Of a DNA stretch of 5,081 nt, positions 4,732 through 5,081 are shown piece by piece. The DNA comes from Tidjanibacter sp. (GTDB taxonomy: Bacteria > Bacteroidota > Bacteroidia > Bacteroidales > Rikenellaceae), in NCBI GenBank assembly GCA_017547065.1, contig JAFYRC010000270.1, forward strand, positions 1 to 5,081, read 5' to 3'. Both the position numbers and the translations under genes were made by a program. The notes below the pieces were generated by a model. That model saw only the letters and a program-made list of their open reading frames with translations. It was not told where the DNA came from and did no database searches. The first letter of the stretch is position 1. Each line of letters starts with the position of its first letter.

Positions 4732-5081
4732 TTAGTTCACCTGTTGTAATGCAACGAGTTTGGCGTAGATGCCGCCGCGTTCGATAAGGTCGGCGTGGGT
4801 GCCCTCCTCGGCGATGCGGCCTTCGTCAATCACCAAGATGCGGTCGGCATTCTTGATGGTGCTCAGGCGGTGGGCAATAACCACCGATGTACGGCCCGAA
4901 AGGAGCTTATCCAGGGCCTCCTGCACCAGCTTCTCGCTCTCGGTGTCGAGCGCACTCGTGGCCTCGTCCAAGATCAGCACGTCGGGGTTTTTCAGCACCG
5001 CACGGGCAATGCTCAACCTCTGGCGCTGACCACCCGACAGCTTCGCACCACGGTCACCAATGTTGGTCTGGTAACCCTCGG
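4732..5081 (-). CDS. ABC exporter, C-terminal part of the ATPase domain (partial)
   Basis: On the minus strand the frame is open from the window edge (codon 5077-5079) to the TAA at 4732-4734, giving 115 residues. It carries the ABC signature LSGGQRQR, Walker B VLILDE followed by the D-loop ATSALD, and the switch His in VIAHRLST. It ends with [15 protein letters not shown] and YAKLVALQ, typical of the C-terminus of MsbA-type (ABCB, type IV) exporters with a fused membrane domain. The family exports lipids, drugs or peptides across the inner membrane; the substrate cannot be told from this part. Walker A, the Q-loop and the transmembrane domain lie beyond 5081. An internal TTG at 5014-5016 is not the real start, because the signature motif lies upstream of it. 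No defects are seen. Confidence 0.95.
   Translation of the reverse strand, partial: EGYQTNIGDRGAKLSGGQRQRLSIARAVLKNPDVLILDEATSALDTESEKLVQEALDKLLSGRTSVVIAHRLSTIKNADRILVIDEGRIAEEGTHADLIERGGIYAKLVALQQVN

Noticed and set aside
4769..5029. Plus-strand open frame of 86 codons opposite the ABC gene
   Set aside because: The minus strand here carries clear ABC signature, Walker B and His-switch motifs. The plus-strand translation has no recognisable features.

Overview
The window looks like chromosomal DNA of a Bacteroidales bacterium. Four things point there: a perfect Bacteroidetes-type -7 promoter element (TATCTTTG), starts without a good Shine-Dalgarno sequence, a small lipoprotein resembling the Bacteroidetes DUF4878/NTF2-like group, and intergenic CTAAGTTAG hairpin repeats that I recall as common in that phylum. 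GC-rich coding DNA beside AT-rich or microsatellite spacers would suit an Alistipes-like genus. The genus is inference, and no database search was possible.

Layout. Bases 1-153 hold repeats: a two-hairpin element, a 7-bp tandem array (GACGGTA) and a duplicated AT-rich 14-mer. A promoter at 154-161 precedes one very large gene, best read from ATG 217 to 3927 (+). It encodes a 1,236-residue secreted protein made almost entirely of WG repeats. The repeats form two arrays of different chemistry: an N-terminal, tryptophan-dense array with a W-x-W-N motif and a C-terminal, more canonical array with a Cys-basic-Tyr-Asp motif. A degenerate segment separates them.

Bases 3928-4283 contain no gene. They are a dense mosaic: an inverted 7-bp array directly after the stop codon, a GGACAC hairpin, a 10-bp tandem array, a second 61-bp-identical copy of the upstream two-hairpin element with its own 7-bp array, a diverged third copy of that element, and a different 7-bp array (CCAATAG).

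A small lipoprotein gene follows (4284-4655, +). A strong hairpin at 4670-4701 with A/T runs on both sides can terminate both it and the convergent gene on the minus strand. That gene (4732 to beyond 5081) encodes the C-terminal part of the nucleotide-binding domain of an MsbA-type ABC exporter and is cut by the window edge.

Nothing shows that the three genes share a pathway. The lipoprotein and ABC gene are convergent, and the WG gene has its own promoter. The most notable features are the two-class WG architecture and the way the WG gene is bracketed by long direct and inverted repeats. Three unrelated intergenic motifs also share a 7-bp period. I see no CRISPR array, tRNA, rRNA, transposase or phage gene.
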